A stretch of DNA of 64,000 nucleotides from Hormiphora californensis. Lineage: Eukaryota; Ctenophora; Tentaculata; Cydippida; Pleurobrachiidae. The DNA is taken from NCBI GenBank assembly GCA_020137815.1, contig CM035350.1, forward strand, positions 8,588,712 to 8,652,711. The letters are read 5' to 3'. The translations under genes were made by a program, and so were the position numbers. Below are positions 9,663 to 19,706 of the stretch, piece after piece. The first letter of the stretch is position 1, and each line of letters begins with the position of its first letter. The notes under the pieces were generated by a model. That model was given only the letters and a program-made list of their open reading frames with translations, did no database searches and was not told where the DNA came from.

Positions 9663-9820
9663 CAGTCGGACCCCGATTTAGGGACACCCTCGGGGGAAAG
9701 GCTCTTGTCCACTAAATCGGGGTGTCCACTAAATCGGGGTCAAATAAGGTCAATTTCCTATATCGGGGGAAAAAAAATCCTGTCCCTAAATCGGGGTACC
9801 ACTAAATCGGGGTCCGACTG
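9663..9820. mobile_element. pogo/Tigger-like MITE, copy 2
   Basis: A 158-bp element with CAGTCGGACCCCGATTTA inverted termini and TA on each side. Its interior consists of repeated direct and inverted CCCCGATTTAG units. It is nearly identical to copy 3, 180 bp downstream, implying recent activity. Confidence 0.85.
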
Positions 9821-9998
9821 TATAGGGAGTAAGTAGGGAGAGCTATAAGACTAGTAATTAACGGTTGACGCGCAAAACAAAGTAGGTATTTTCAGCACTT
9901 GGGCGCGCGCCTTGTACATTTAATCGTATACAAAAAATGTATATTCTAGTTTTACTAGTTTTTTCTCAAACGGACTGGATGGATTGCATAGTCATGTA

Positions 9999-10168
9999 CA
10001 GTCGGACCCCGATTTAGGGACACCCTCGGGGGAAAGGCTCTTTTCCACTAAATCGGGGTGTCCACTAAATCGGGGTCAAATAAGGTCAATTTCCTATATC
10101 GGGGGAAAAATCCTGTCCCTAAATCGGGGTGCCACTAAATCGGGGGCCCCTAAATCGGGGTCCGACTG
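9999..10168. mobile_element. pogo/Tigger-like MITE, copy 3
   Basis: A 170-bp element with the same termini, TA flanks and orientation as copy 2. It has one extra internal CCCCTAAATCGGGG unit and a shorter A-run. Confidence 0.85.
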
Positions 10169-10318
10169 TAGTAACAAGTCAACATTTTAAAAGGATAAAT
10201 AGTGGCATTTAAAATATGTTAAACACAATAATCAAGAGAGAAACACGGATAATATAATGACACGCTCTATATCTACATGAACACATAATCAAATTGTTTT
10301 TCTTTGCCTGGTCACATC

Positions 10319-11040
10319 TTAAAAAACAGTTCCCGGTGGGGAAACATCGTCCTGAAAACACTTGGCGCCCCAATAATTCTTAAGAATCAACTTGATTTTA
10401 TCAAGGGCACAGTATCTTGCTGAATGACGGAGAATACACCCCGAATATCCAGTCGAGCTGACTGAGCCCATCGTGTCTAACAGATCGATGATCTGTGCAT
10501 CTCCTGGTAGGGCGGCCGTGAGGAATATTTTCGATACACTCCCATATGTCCAGAAAATCTTCTCGGTCTCATATAATTCTCGTAGGGCACTGTAGAAACC
10601 AGCTGAAAGTCATATTTTTAGATATCTGTTTCATGTACCATAATAAATTCAGCAAACGTCAAGAAAATTGAATGTAGTGAGATGCTTTGATTTACCTTCT
10701 GTGTATGCACCATGGTATCCCCTGGGGTCAGCGACGCCCAAAGTTCGTATACAATATCTGAAGGTCGAGTTCCGTGGCAGGAACTCTGGTTCCACATACC
10801 CATGGAAAATTTTTGCTCTTTCGACCCTGTCTCTCGTAGCGGAGAATGCAAATTCGGTTACCACTAATCCTGAAAATATGGGAATATATGAAACTCTGAC
10901 AGGGAAGGGAGGGGGTCTGGTATATTCGGACTGGCCTGGACAGGGAGGGAGGAGGTAAAAACAACCAAAAAAACACCTGATTTATAGTTTATCCCATCAA
11001 GCACAACAAGATTCCCTCGGGGTAGTATGCAGTTGGGCAT
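10319..11040 (-). CDS. Unrecognised family protein A, three exons (possible RNase H-like exonuclease fold)
   Basis: Exons 10977-11040, 10696-10869 and 10319-10602 (transcribed high to low) join with consistent phases (1, 1) and give 173 residues from ATG at 11040. The start reads LVVLDGINYKSG. The C-terminal part contains an H-x5-C-A-L-x-K pattern followed by an amphipathic helix. The gene at 12843 shares DG-[IV]-N-x-K-x-G near its start and the same C-terminal His/Cys/Lys pattern, so the two are diverged members of one family. The layout recalls DEDD/RNase H-like domain proteins scattered in invertebrate genomes and mobile elements, but key acidic residues are not all evident. That assignment is weak inference. 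Confidence 0.55.
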
Positions 11041-11127
11041 TGTAGAGGACTAGGTAAGTAGTAACCAAGTAACAAGTTGGAAAGTAGTTGTTTGAGTTAT
11101 TTCAAGTTGGGAAGTGAAAATTTTCTT

Positions 11128-11967
11128 GTCGTTTTATAGTCTTCAGTCTGGTATCACGTGATCAGTCCTGACCTAACACCACGCTGTGATCTAACACCAT
11201 GCTGTGATCTAACACCACGCTGTGATCTAACACCACGCCTGATCTAACACCACGCTGTGATCTAACACCACGCTGTGATCTAACACCACGCTGTGATCTA
11301 ACACCACGCTGTGATCTAACACCAGTCGTTTTATAGTCTTCAGTCTGGTATCACGTGATCAGTCCTGACCTAACACCACGCTGTGATCTAACACCATGCT
11401 GTGATCTAACACCACGCTGTGATCTAACACCACGCCTGATCTAACACCACGCCTGATCTAACACCACGCTGTGATCTAACACCAGTCGTTTTATAGTCTT
11501 CAGTCTGGTATCACGTGATCAGTCCTGACCTAACACCACGCTGTGATCTAACACCATGCTGTGATCTAACACCACGCTGTGATCTAACACCACGCCTGAT
11601 CTAACACCACGCCTGATCTAACACCACGCTGTGATCTAACACCACGCTGTGATCTAACACCACGCTGTGATCTAACACCACGCCTGATCTAACACCACGC
11701 TGTGATCTAACACCACGCTGTGATCTAACACCACGCTGTGATCTAACACCACGCTGTGATCTAACACCACGCCTGACCTAACACCACGTTGTGTTCTAAC
11801 ACCACGCCTGACCTAACACCATGCTGTAATCTAACACCACGCCTGATATAACACCTCGCTGTGATCTAACACCACGTCTGATCTAACATGACGTAACGTG
11901 ATCTAACACCTCGCTGTGATCTAACATGACGTAACGTGATCTAACACCTCGCTGTGATCTAACATGA
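11128..11967. repeat. Minisatellite with higher-order structure
   Basis: About 40 copies of a 17/18-bp unit (CTGTGATCTAACACCACG, variant CCTGATCTAACACCACG). Three copies of a longer block beginning TCGTTTTATAGTCTTCAGTCTGG (about 11128, 11324, 11485) divide the array into higher-order repeats. The distal end is diverged (CATGACGTAACGTGATC). The array ends 45 bp before the TATA box of the 12100 gene. Confidence 0.95.
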
Positions 11968-12011
11968 CGTGACGTGATAGGTGAAAGAGCGTGAATCACG
12001 CAATTTATTAG

Positions 12012-12019
12012 TATAAATA
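12012..12019 (+). promoter_or_regulatory. TATA box for the 12100 gene
   Basis: TATAAATA is placed 88 bp before the ATG at 12100, directly downstream of the minisatellite. Confidence 0.5.
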
Positions 12020-12099
12020 ATCTAGGTCTCAGCGGGAACTTCACTTCGACAGTCAGCAAGAAACAAGAATATCCGAAAGAACAAGACACAACAAGAATA

Positions 12100-12690
12100 A
12101 TGGCTGAGATTCCTAGTTCATCTCAAGACGTATGCGATTCGACCAGAGACCGTTTTGCTACTGTGATTTCAGTGATAAAATCGGATGAATGGGACTGTCT
12201 AATTCTACTCATGCAGACCCAAAATGGGTTTTGGCAAGATATATGGATCACTAGACTTTTTAATGGACACCCCTTGTTTGATAATATTAAAAAAGGAAGA
12301 AAAGTTTATACAGAGGGCCTGAGATTCTCAAACACTTTCTTTAAGCTTTTAAAAATAGAAATAGTCGATTTTGAGAGTTGTTCTGTGTGTGGTAATTACT
12401 ACCAAGGGGAATGCTTGCGATGTTGTGATGTCTCTAAAGACCCAGACGTTAGGAAGATAGATGGAGCTTGGGTTTTGAAACGTGTTACCAAAACCCCCCG
12501 TCATCAAACTTTTCTTTTTAAGAAACAAGTGACCCCAAACAATATTCCTGACGTGTTAGGAGTCGCAGTGTTTTCTGCCCAATACAAGTTTCTAAAGGAA
12601 CCGGAAACTGGGCGTTGTTACTTTCTTGAAGGTTGGCAAGACAGGAAAACCAGAAAGAACAGTATTGTAATGTCGTGTCTATTAAAGTAA
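12100..12690 (+). CDS. Zinc-ribbon protein, possible OB-fold (RPA-like) ssDNA-binding
   Basis: A single-exon 196-residue protein with TATA box and long 5' leader. A beta-rich N-terminal half (VISVIKSDEWDCLILLMQ... FWQDIWITRLF) is followed by a zinc ribbon CSVCGNYYQGECLRCC (C94, C97, C105, C108) and a second beta-rich half. An OB-like strand pattern interrupted by a CxxC-x7-CxxC ribbon resembles the organisation of the RPA1 C-terminal DNA-binding domain, but there is no decisive motif. It lies between two related genes (10319-11040 and 12843-13408), so the three may form one cassette of mobile or viral origin. Confidence 0.6.
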   Translation: MAEIPSSSQDVCDSTRDRFATVISVIKSDEWDCLILLMQTQNGFWQDIWITRLFNGHPLFDNIKKGRKVYTEGLRFSNTFFKLLKIEIVDFESCSVCGNYYQGECLRCCDVSKDPDVRKIDGAWVLKRVTKTPRHQTFLFKKQVTPNNIPDVLGVAVFSAQYKFLKEPETGRCYFLEGWQDRKTRKNSIVMSCLLK

Positions 12691-12842
12691 TCATGCTAAT
12701 ATTGGAATATTAATTATTAATGTAATAATATTATAATTTGAAACTGTTTAATTTAAGTATGTAGTATGTGAATGTCTGACTCCACCTTCCACGCTCCCTC
12801 CCTCATGATTCAATTACATTTTCCCGTATATAGGCTTTGAAG

Positions 12843-13408
12843 ATGAAAGTACTATTGACGACTGACGGTGTAAATCTCAAGAGAGGGTTTTACCCTCGTG
12901 AGTGTGTTCTATCTTATCGAAGATATGGTCGTGTATTTAGTAGGACTTTCTACATTTCTCCGCCAGGTAATTAAATCTCTCCATAATCACTTGAAGCGAG
13001 ATTCTCTCACTCAGACTGTGGACTATGCCTTTTACAACTAACATTTATTAATATTTCAATTGTTCAGATATAAAATTGACGCCCGGAGACAAAAAAACTG
13101 TTTACTACACGACCCATGTACTAGGAGGTCTTGGCTTCAAGACTGTGAAAGACTCGATACCCTACGAGACCTTTGTGGGGATTCTCAAGAGACACTCGGG
13201 AGACGAAATAATGACCAACGGATCCACAGCCGTCCGCTTTGTGAGAGAGAATATTACCAGAAATGTGAAGGACCTCTTAGTGGAGTTGGACATTGCAATT
13301 CCGAATACACTCCCTGTATTGTGCCCCGAGCAACACGAGAACAAATACTGTTCGATTACCAAACACGAGTTCTTCAAAAAGCTTTTGATTGATGGACGAA
13401 TGATTTAA
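12843..13408 (+). CDS. Unrecognised family protein B, two exons (paralogue of A)
   Basis: Exons 12843-12966 and 13068-13408 join in phase 1 (CCA G|GTAATT, TGTTCAG|AT) and give 154 residues. The N-terminus contains TTDGVNLKRGF, matching DGINYKSG of protein A. The middle contains LGGLGF and a TNGSTAVRFV segment. The end contains C-x3-H-x5-C-S-x2-K before a short helix, again parallel to A. Intron positions differ from A, so the duplication is old or the introns moved. Function is unknown. The hAT-like element at 13511 inserted about 100 bp downstream. Confidence 0.6.
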
Positions 13409-13510
13409 TATTTTCTTGTTAATGTTATTCTAAAAACAAACAGTTCTTAAATATTGTAAAATAATTAGATTTATAAATAATAAAATATTGTCTATTATGT
13501 CTATACCATG

Positions 13511-14131
13511 CAGGGGTGGCCCCAGTACGGATTTTTTGGGGGGGTGGTGTGGCCTTCGGCCACACTTCAAGTCCAAACCTAGCGACCGAGGTTCCGCGAA
13601 GCGGCGCCGAGGGAGCTGCGGCAGGGGGTTTGGGGGGCGCAGCCCCCCAACGGGGTCCAGGGGCAGAGCCCTTGGTGGGGGCCAGGGGGCGAAGCCCCCG
13701 GAAAATTTTAGTTTTTGATGAATTTTAAGCATTTTGGAACAACTTTTTTAACAATTTTCAGCAGTTTTAGAAAACTTTTTCAACGAGTTTCAGTCACAAG
13801 GGGCGAAGCCCCCCTGGAAATTTTAATGAATTAAAGCAATTTAGAACAATATTTTATCAATTTTCAGCCCTTGGTGGGGGCAAATTTTTTAATGATGTTC
13901 AGCCCCTGGTGTGGGTAAGGGGCAAAGCCCCCGGAAAATTTTAGTTTTTGATCAATTTTAATTAATTTAGAACAATATTTTAACGATTTTCAGCCCTTGG
14001 TGTGGGTAAGGGGCGAAGCCCCCGGAAAATTTTAGATTTTGATCAATTTAAAGCAATTTAGAACACTTTTTAAAGCTATTTTACCACCCCCAACAACCCC
14101 TGTTTGAAAAGTTTTGGGGGGGCCACCACTG
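13511..14131. mobile_element. hAT-like non-autonomous element with perfect 8-bp target duplication
   Basis: A 621-bp insertion bounded by CAGGGGTGGCC at the left and GGCCACCACTG at the right. It is flanked by the identical 8-bp sequence ATACCATG at 13503-13510 and 14132-14139, diagnostic for hAT-type transposition. The interior carries at least four GGGGCGAAGCCCC-type hairpins separated by AT-rich spacers and has no transposase. Confidence 0.88.
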
Positions 14132-14166
14132 ATACCATGGAGGTATAATCTCCCAAGATTGGATCA

Positions 14167-14535
14167 TCAGTAGTTAGACCCTGGGCTCGGAACTTCTTCT
14201 TTCACGTTACCCAGTATGGGCTGAACTATACACACAGGTCTATCCGATAGGATAGACCTGTGTGTATAGTTCGGCCCATACTGGGTGACGTTGTGATCCG
14301 AGGTTACCTCTACAGAACAGTCCGGTGCATGAAGAGTCCGGTGCAGAGTCTGGTGCAGGTCCGATGCAGGTGGGAGAGGGCTGGGGATGGTGTTGGAGAG
14401 GGCTGGGGATGGTGTTGGCGGAGTGCCGTGCAGTGTGCCGATATCGAGCCAATCCCTGTCCATGGTCCCGTCATGTTGAGGTACCGCTGTGTTCTGAGGT
14501 GGTCCAGGGGCCGAGTTGTTATAGTTGATCGTCAT
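14167..14535 (-). CDS. Putative Pro/Ser-rich coding exon
   Basis: An open frame of 122 codons from ATG at 14535, just after a plausible acceptor (CATTTTTGCAG) at 14540. It is rich in Pro, Ser, Thr and His (TPPTPSPALSNTIPSPLPPA). The last third is encoded by the near-perfect palindrome at 14205-14290, so the C-terminus may be an accident of that repeat. There is no domain. It could be a terminal exon of a disordered regulatory protein or non-coding. Confidence 0.35.
   Translation of the reverse strand: MTINYNNSAPGPPQNTAVPQHDGTMDRDWLDIGTLHGTPPTPSPALSNTIPSPLPPASDLHQTLHRTLHAPDCSVEVTSDHNVTQYGPNYTHRSILSDRPVCIVQPILGNVKEEVPSPGSNY
14205..14290. repeat. Near-perfect palindrome, 41-bp arms
   Basis: Arms 14205-14245 and 14250-14290 are reverse complements with two mismatches around a 4-base loop (GATA). 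They can extrude as a long cruciform or RNA hairpin. Confidence 0.95.
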
Positions 14536-14572
14536 GGTCTGCAAAAATGAGAATAGTTTAGAAAAATAACAG

Positions 14573-15341
14573 GGGGGAAGGGTGAGGAAGGAAATTCAAA
14601 ATCAACTCGCATAACTAATGGTAGTGTGTAGCACTCATGGAAGTGGGTACCGGTAGTGCTGTTAGTGAGAGACAACTTACAGTCGCATAAAAGTATGTAG
14701 GGTAGGAAGATGCAGGGTCCATAGTAAAGTCGTAGGGTCGTAGTAAAGTCGCTCGCAACTAGAACTGGAACTGTACTGATAGTCTGAGAAAATGAGGGGT
14801 GTTGGTCATATATATAATACAGTAGGCAGATGGCTTACCAGCCAGACTAGGAGGTACTAATTGGTCACACTATGAGAGTTATAGTGAAGGAAGACAATGG
14901 AAAAACGAGTTGTTAGCCAGGCCAGGAGGTGTGATGCGTATTGTATGATGGTAGACGAGGAGGTAAGAAAAGTCGCACTATGATGTGATATATAGCGAAG
15001 AAAGAAGCTGGATCAGATCAAGGTACCCGCTACGAGTTGTTAACCAGGAGGTGTGATGCGTGTGATGGTAGTAGTCCTTTGTAAATGTGATTGGACTTGG
15101 AGTAATGGAAGGTGTGGATTAAGAAGACTATGAACTGGAGCGTTGGGAGGTGAGAGTTGTTATCCAGGAGGTGTGATGTCCAACTGTTATATGATAGTAG
15201 CAGGCGTTGTAAATGTGATTGGAGTAATGGGAGGTGCGACTAGATGTTGAAAATTATCTAATATAATCTGTCCCATATGAGAGTGATATATTAACAAGGA
15301 AATAAAACGAGGATTTAAAGGAAAATAAGAATTCACGTAAA
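14573..15341. repeat. Three diverged repeats of an AG-rich block
   Basis: No gene is seen here. A block containing GTTGTTARCCAGGAGGTGTGATG and GATGGTAGTAG occurs three times (about 14909, 15034, 15146) at roughly 110-125 bp spacing. Confidence 0.6.
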
Positions 15342-15716
15342 TCAAAATTCCCATAAAATTTCTCTTTCTTTTCTCTTTCTAAAAAACTCTAATCTATCCA
15401 TAAATTTAGCTTCTCCTAATACTTCTCTACCGTCGTATTTAAAATTTTCACAATCACATGTATGTAAGTAACCATCTAGTAATATTCCACCTCTATCACG
15501 GCATACTGGTAAACCAGCACATTCATAAACTGCAAAGGTAACGCGTCGAAGATTTTTCTGTTTCTTCATATCAATATCTTTCTTATCAAGAAATTTATCA
15601 CTGTTTGTCGTTATCCCAAGTTTAGCTAGTGCGTCTGAGAAATCGAGTGTAGGAATCACAATATCCTTTTTCTTTTTAGTCCCGGAAGAAATAGTTGAAT
15701 TGTGTGTTGTCGACAT
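15342..15716 (-). CDS. Hypothetical basic protein
   Basis: A single open frame of 124 codons from ATG at 15716. The N-terminus is Ser/Thr/Lys-rich (KKKKD), followed by a compact Cys-containing core (YECAGLPVCRDRGG...LHTCDCENF) and a charged helical C-terminus. Four cysteines in a C-x6-C and CxC arrangement might bind metal. No family is recognised. Base composition is AT-rich like the Polinton genes. Confidence 0.5.
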   Translation of the reverse strand: MSTTHNSTISSGTKKKKDIVIPTLDFSDALAKLGITTNSDKFLDKKDIDMKKQKNLRRVTFAVYECAGLPVCRDRGGILLDGYLHTCDCENFKYDGREVLGEAKFMDRLEFFRKRKEREILWEF

Positions 15717-16133
15717 CTTGATAATATAGTACACTTTTTACAATTCAATCTATTGGATCGTATTTCGTCTAGTCTAGTTGGCGAGTCTTTTGAGGAATAT
15801 CGGACTTTCAAGTTGGACATTGATCAATTGAATCAGAGTACTAATTGATTTTCAAACTTTTTTTTCGGTTTAAATAGTTATGTTCGTCAAAAACAACGCG
15901 TTACATATTATAGATCACGTGCTATATGCTATATGACCCATCATATGATATATCACGTGATTATGACGCAGTGGTGTGACGTCACAATCATGCCATGTCA
16001 TGTGACATCATGTAACATCACGTGATATGCCCAAATATGGAATAATGTTGTGACTCCCAAAATCGTGGGGCATCGTCACTATTTTAAATACTACTTACGT
16101 CGCTACTTAGTCGTTACTAATCGTGATCTGATG

Positions 16134-16385
16134 TTTTGACGCTTTTGCCTACACCCAATCACCCCTGTAGGCATTATTACCATATCAGCAGTAATTTTGA
16201 CGCTTTTGCCTACACCCAATTATCTATGCTGTAGGCATTATTGCCCGTAGGCATTATCGTACTTTACTGTAGGCATTATTGCCATTGTAGGCATTATTGC
16301 TGTTTTGACGGTTTTGCCTACACCCAATTATCTATGCCCTTAACCCCTGTAGGCATTATTGACCGTAGGCATTATCGTACGTAAT
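16134..16385. repeat. Dispersed TTTTGCCTACACCCAAT / GTAGGCATTATTG repeats
   Basis: Three copies of TTTTGACGSTTTTGCCTACACCCAAT alternate with about seven copies of (C)TGTAGGCATTAT(T/C)G. Their cores are inverted relative to each other (TGCCTAC versus GTAGGCA), giving many short stems. There is no coding sequence from 15.72 to 16.87 kb. Confidence 0.85.
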
Positions 16386-16753
16386 CATCTGGCATGTGCC
16401 AGTTGCCACACCTGCTTCTAATTGGGCACTGATACGTGAGCCGGTATAGCTGATGGGTTGCCTGAGCTATGTGATATCCTAGTAATAATAAGTCGCAGTT
16501 CCGATCACAAATGCAGAACAATGTTCATTGCACCATGACGTAGGGCGCGATGACAAATCTATGAACATTTGTAATTGCAAGTGCAACATAAAGGCGCCGC
16601 GCACATGCGCGCGAATTTCCTGTTGTGTTCAGTCAGTAAGTGACAGCATTCCGCACTGGATAGTTGCCAACAGCAACTCAGGAGGTTACGTTACAGGAAA
16701 AGCGTGACACTTCACTAGTATGTAATTGTAAAATTGTCGAATTCTAAACCCCT

Positions 16754-16803
16754 ATGCCTTTTTGCAAAAGGCATCTGGGTGAATGCCTTCGGCATTCACC
16801 CAG
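16754..16803. repeat. Twin adjacent hairpins
   Basis: ATGCCTTTTTGCAAAAGGCAT (16754-16774) is immediately followed by a perfect 13-bp-arm hairpin (16775-16787 / 16791-16803, loop TTC) ending in CCCAG. Both stems contain the word ATGCC/GGCAT. Confidence 0.9.
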
Positions 16804-16872
16804 GCGGGGAAAAAATGGAGGGTGTCAGTAGCCACAGATGGAAGAACGACTGAACTCAGACCTTACCAATTA

Positions 16873-17148
16873 CTAATTGGAAGATGTGGCAACTAAAACT
16901 TTTTCACAATTATCTACCTTTTGTTTGTGTGATGCGAGGCATTTCCTGAGTTGACCATCGTTCTCCCACCTCCGTGCACAGTAGTCACACAACAGCCTAT
17001 CCTCCAGGTGGGTACATGGCCCCTCCATCCCCACACACTCAACACAACTAGCGTGCTCTCTCTGGAGGTGCCGCTTGAAGTTCATGGCGTAGGTAAAAGA
17101 TGCCGGACATAACTTGCAGTTAAATGGTTTCTTGCTTTGAGCGGTCAT
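16873..17148 (-). CDS. Small C2H2 zinc-finger protein
   Basis: A 91-residue frame from ATG at 17148. Residues 11-32 form a canonical C2H2 finger (CKLCPASFTYAMNFKRHLQ then REH). A second, cysteine-rich segment (CVECVGMEGPC) and a degenerate finger (CDYCARRWENDGQL...CLASH) follow. It could be a DNA-binding regulator or a transposon-associated finger protein. No introns are needed. Confidence 0.6.
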   Translation of the reverse strand: MTAQSKKPFNCKLCPASFTYAMNFKRHLQREHASCVECVGMEGPCTHLEDRLLCDYCARRWENDGQLRKCLASHKQKVDNCEKVLVATSSN

Positions 17149-18431
17149 TCTTCAGTCAATCACCCATTCCTAATTCCTTCAAGAGGGTATTGCAGATTAT
17201 TTATTTTGTCCTTGAAAATTATATGTTAACTAACCCTCATAATTTTTTAACAGGGACCTTAATTAAAAATCGCTACACCAAATAGATGGAGTATGGTCTC
17301 TAGAGCAAGTATAATGCCAAACTATAAGTTCGGTTCAAGTTCGGTTCAAGTTCGCATCATCCTACCGCAGATATAACTTTATTTTGTTACGAATGATTGG
17401 TATTCTAAGCTGCCATCAAGCCATGCTGGTAATCTCACGTGACCTGATCACGTGATTACAACATGTGCTTTATTAAGAGATCAAGGGCATCATCCCATCA
17501 AGTAGAATACTTGATCTTTTTTGTGCAATATGTTTCCCGTCTGATCTCGCAAGAAGGGACTATATTGCTGAGATGTCGATGCATCCAGTGGTGGCCACTG
17601 GCCACGACCCCCCCCCCCCCCCCCCCCCCGCCCTCCCCCAAAAAACTTTTCAGATAGGGGGTTGTCGGGGCGATAAAATGGTTCAAAAATGTTAAAATCC
17701 ATATAATAATTTCCAAAATGTTAGTCCGATAATTGTTTTCTCCCTACTCCTCCTACAGTTTTTGAGCTAGACCCCTGAAAATTTGTACACTGGTACTTTG
17801 GACCAAGGCGGGTGTAAGTACGGGCTCAGATTTTTGATCCGATCTTTACAACAGTGACGTCACGGGGTGACGTCATTGCGCCAAAAATACTTACATTTTT
17901 TCAAACGCTTCTAAGACCCTGAAAACGGCTCTAAATCAAAAAAACTAACGCAATAGTGGGGAAAGAGAATCGTTTGAACTTCATTTTACATTATAGCGAT
18001 TTCCCGTAACTCAATGTTTAAGGGTCGTAAATCGCGTCGGGAAAGTTAAAAATGCCAAAAATACGATATTTTTCATCGTAGCCACCCAAAATCTTATCCA
18101 ATCGATATGAAACTTGGTCGTTATGTGAACTTTAATGTCCTTTGGCCAGGGGTTCCCGGAAAACGGATTGGCAAGATGAGAACTGACCGGAGTTCTTATA
18201 ATTCTAAATTCACGAATTTGGAATTTTTCGTCGACTTTTTTTTGGCGACATAAAACGCGAGGAAATTTTCAATGAATTTTAAAATTTTACACTGCGCGCG
18301 TAATTCTAGGTTCCGCGCGCGGCGTAAAAAAGCAGCGCTTTTTTGGGAAAATTCGCGCGTTACAGTAAATGATTTACCCGCCTCGCCAAAATTGTAATGG
18401 CCGTTTTTTCAAAAACCCAAGGTGTATGATA
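17149..18431. other. No gene seen; homopolymer C tract
   Basis: AT-rich intergenic sequence. A 22-base poly-C run sits at 17608-17629, and GTTCGGTTCAA is repeated around 17335. No supported coding or structured element was recognised. Confidence 0.5.
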
Positions 18432-18681
18432 TAGTAGGAGCGGTTAGATCACCACGTGGTTAAAGTCGCATGCCACCCCTTTTTGCGCATTGTCATAGCT
18501 CCTCGAGGTCGCATCCAATCATTATCAAGAAATGTCCCTCAAGTTTTCGCTTCTCCTTGAGGAGATCTACAGGTTTGATGAAGGTCACTTTTGGATTGGA
18601 TGCAAAATGAAGCCGTGAGAGTAACCTGAGATTAGGGTGGCACGCGACTTTCTGCACGTGCTGATCTAACCGCTCCTACTA
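18432..18681. mobile_element. MITE with TAGTAGGAGCGGTTAGATCA termini
   Basis: A 250-bp element with 20-bp perfect terminal inverted repeats (TAGTAGGAGCGGTTAGATCA). Inner sequences are also partially inverted (GATTGGATGC / GCATCCAATC). Non-coding. Confidence 0.85.
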
Positions 18682-18957
18682 TGAGAACAAACAAATTATC
18701 TTTTAAAAATCAAACACAAATGTCACCGGTTATATGAGGATTAATTACCATTTACCAGGTCACGGGTTCCCAGCAAACGGGTACTCTAGTTCATCAAAAA
18801 CAAATCAAAACGGAAAACTTTAGCGACTGCAACAATGAACTGTCTGGCGCCGCGACCCATCTGAGCGCACTGTCGCGATTTGAGAATCAAATTGGGGTCT
18901 GGCGCCGCCAGACAGACAATGAACAAACCGTCATACTCTCATACTCCCTCTCTCTGC

Positions 18958-19250
18958 TCACTTGTCTCGAAAGTCTACATCTTCCACACTGACTGGGACA
19001 ACCCTTCTCTTGGTTCCCCGAAGCGCAACAAGAGTTGATCTTAACAAACTGAATCGTGTCTTTTCTCGGATGAAGGACATGGTTTCAGCGTAACTCTCCT
19101 TGTGCCTGTCACAGATCTTCCTGGCCGCTCGCTCCAAAACCTTCTCTACTTCTCCGGCAAAACCTCCCGACGTGGAGAATACGAGGGGCGTGAAGGAACC
19201 CATCAAAAACTGAAATTTTCCGGTGGAACAGAAATTTTCTTCAAAAAACT
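18958..19250 (-). pseudogene. Retrotransposon ORF C-terminal remnant
   Basis: The minus frame ends with the pattern GSFTPLVFSTSGG followed by a charged helix, SYAETMSFIREKTRFSLLRS and LRG. This succession is typical of the C-terminal end of reverse-transcriptase ORFs of LINE-like elements in many invertebrate genomes. No reverse transcriptase core is present upstream, so this is a 5'-truncated fragment. Confidence 0.65.
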
Positions 19251-19706
19251 GATGCAACTGACGCGAAGTTTTCAAAATAAAAAAGTTTCTCCTTGCGCTG
19301 CATTTCAAACGCGCGCGCGCAATGGCCGAAATGAAATGTCAACGCGAGAGAGACAACTTTCCAAGATGGCCGTTTTGTCATCCTGGGTGGAGCTGAGGGA
19401 CTTAAGGTGACCTCCCTCCATCCTTTCATTGCATGGGCCTGATCTGACCCTTACTATTTTTGAAAACTAAAACAGATTTAGTATCAAGCACGCAAGGCTG
19501 AAGGCCGCTTCCGGCTTCGTCTCAGTCCTCACGGAGCTGCACCCAGCACCGTGCCGAAGGAGAAGACAGTCGTATTTTAAAAACAACAATAGCTTTAAAA
19601 AGCTCTGTCGGTGTAGTTTAACAGTTAAACAAGATGATTAGCGTACTCTTGCCCCATTAATTCCAGTCTTAAAAAGTTGCAGTAACTAGTTTTGTCCTGT
19701 TTAAGA

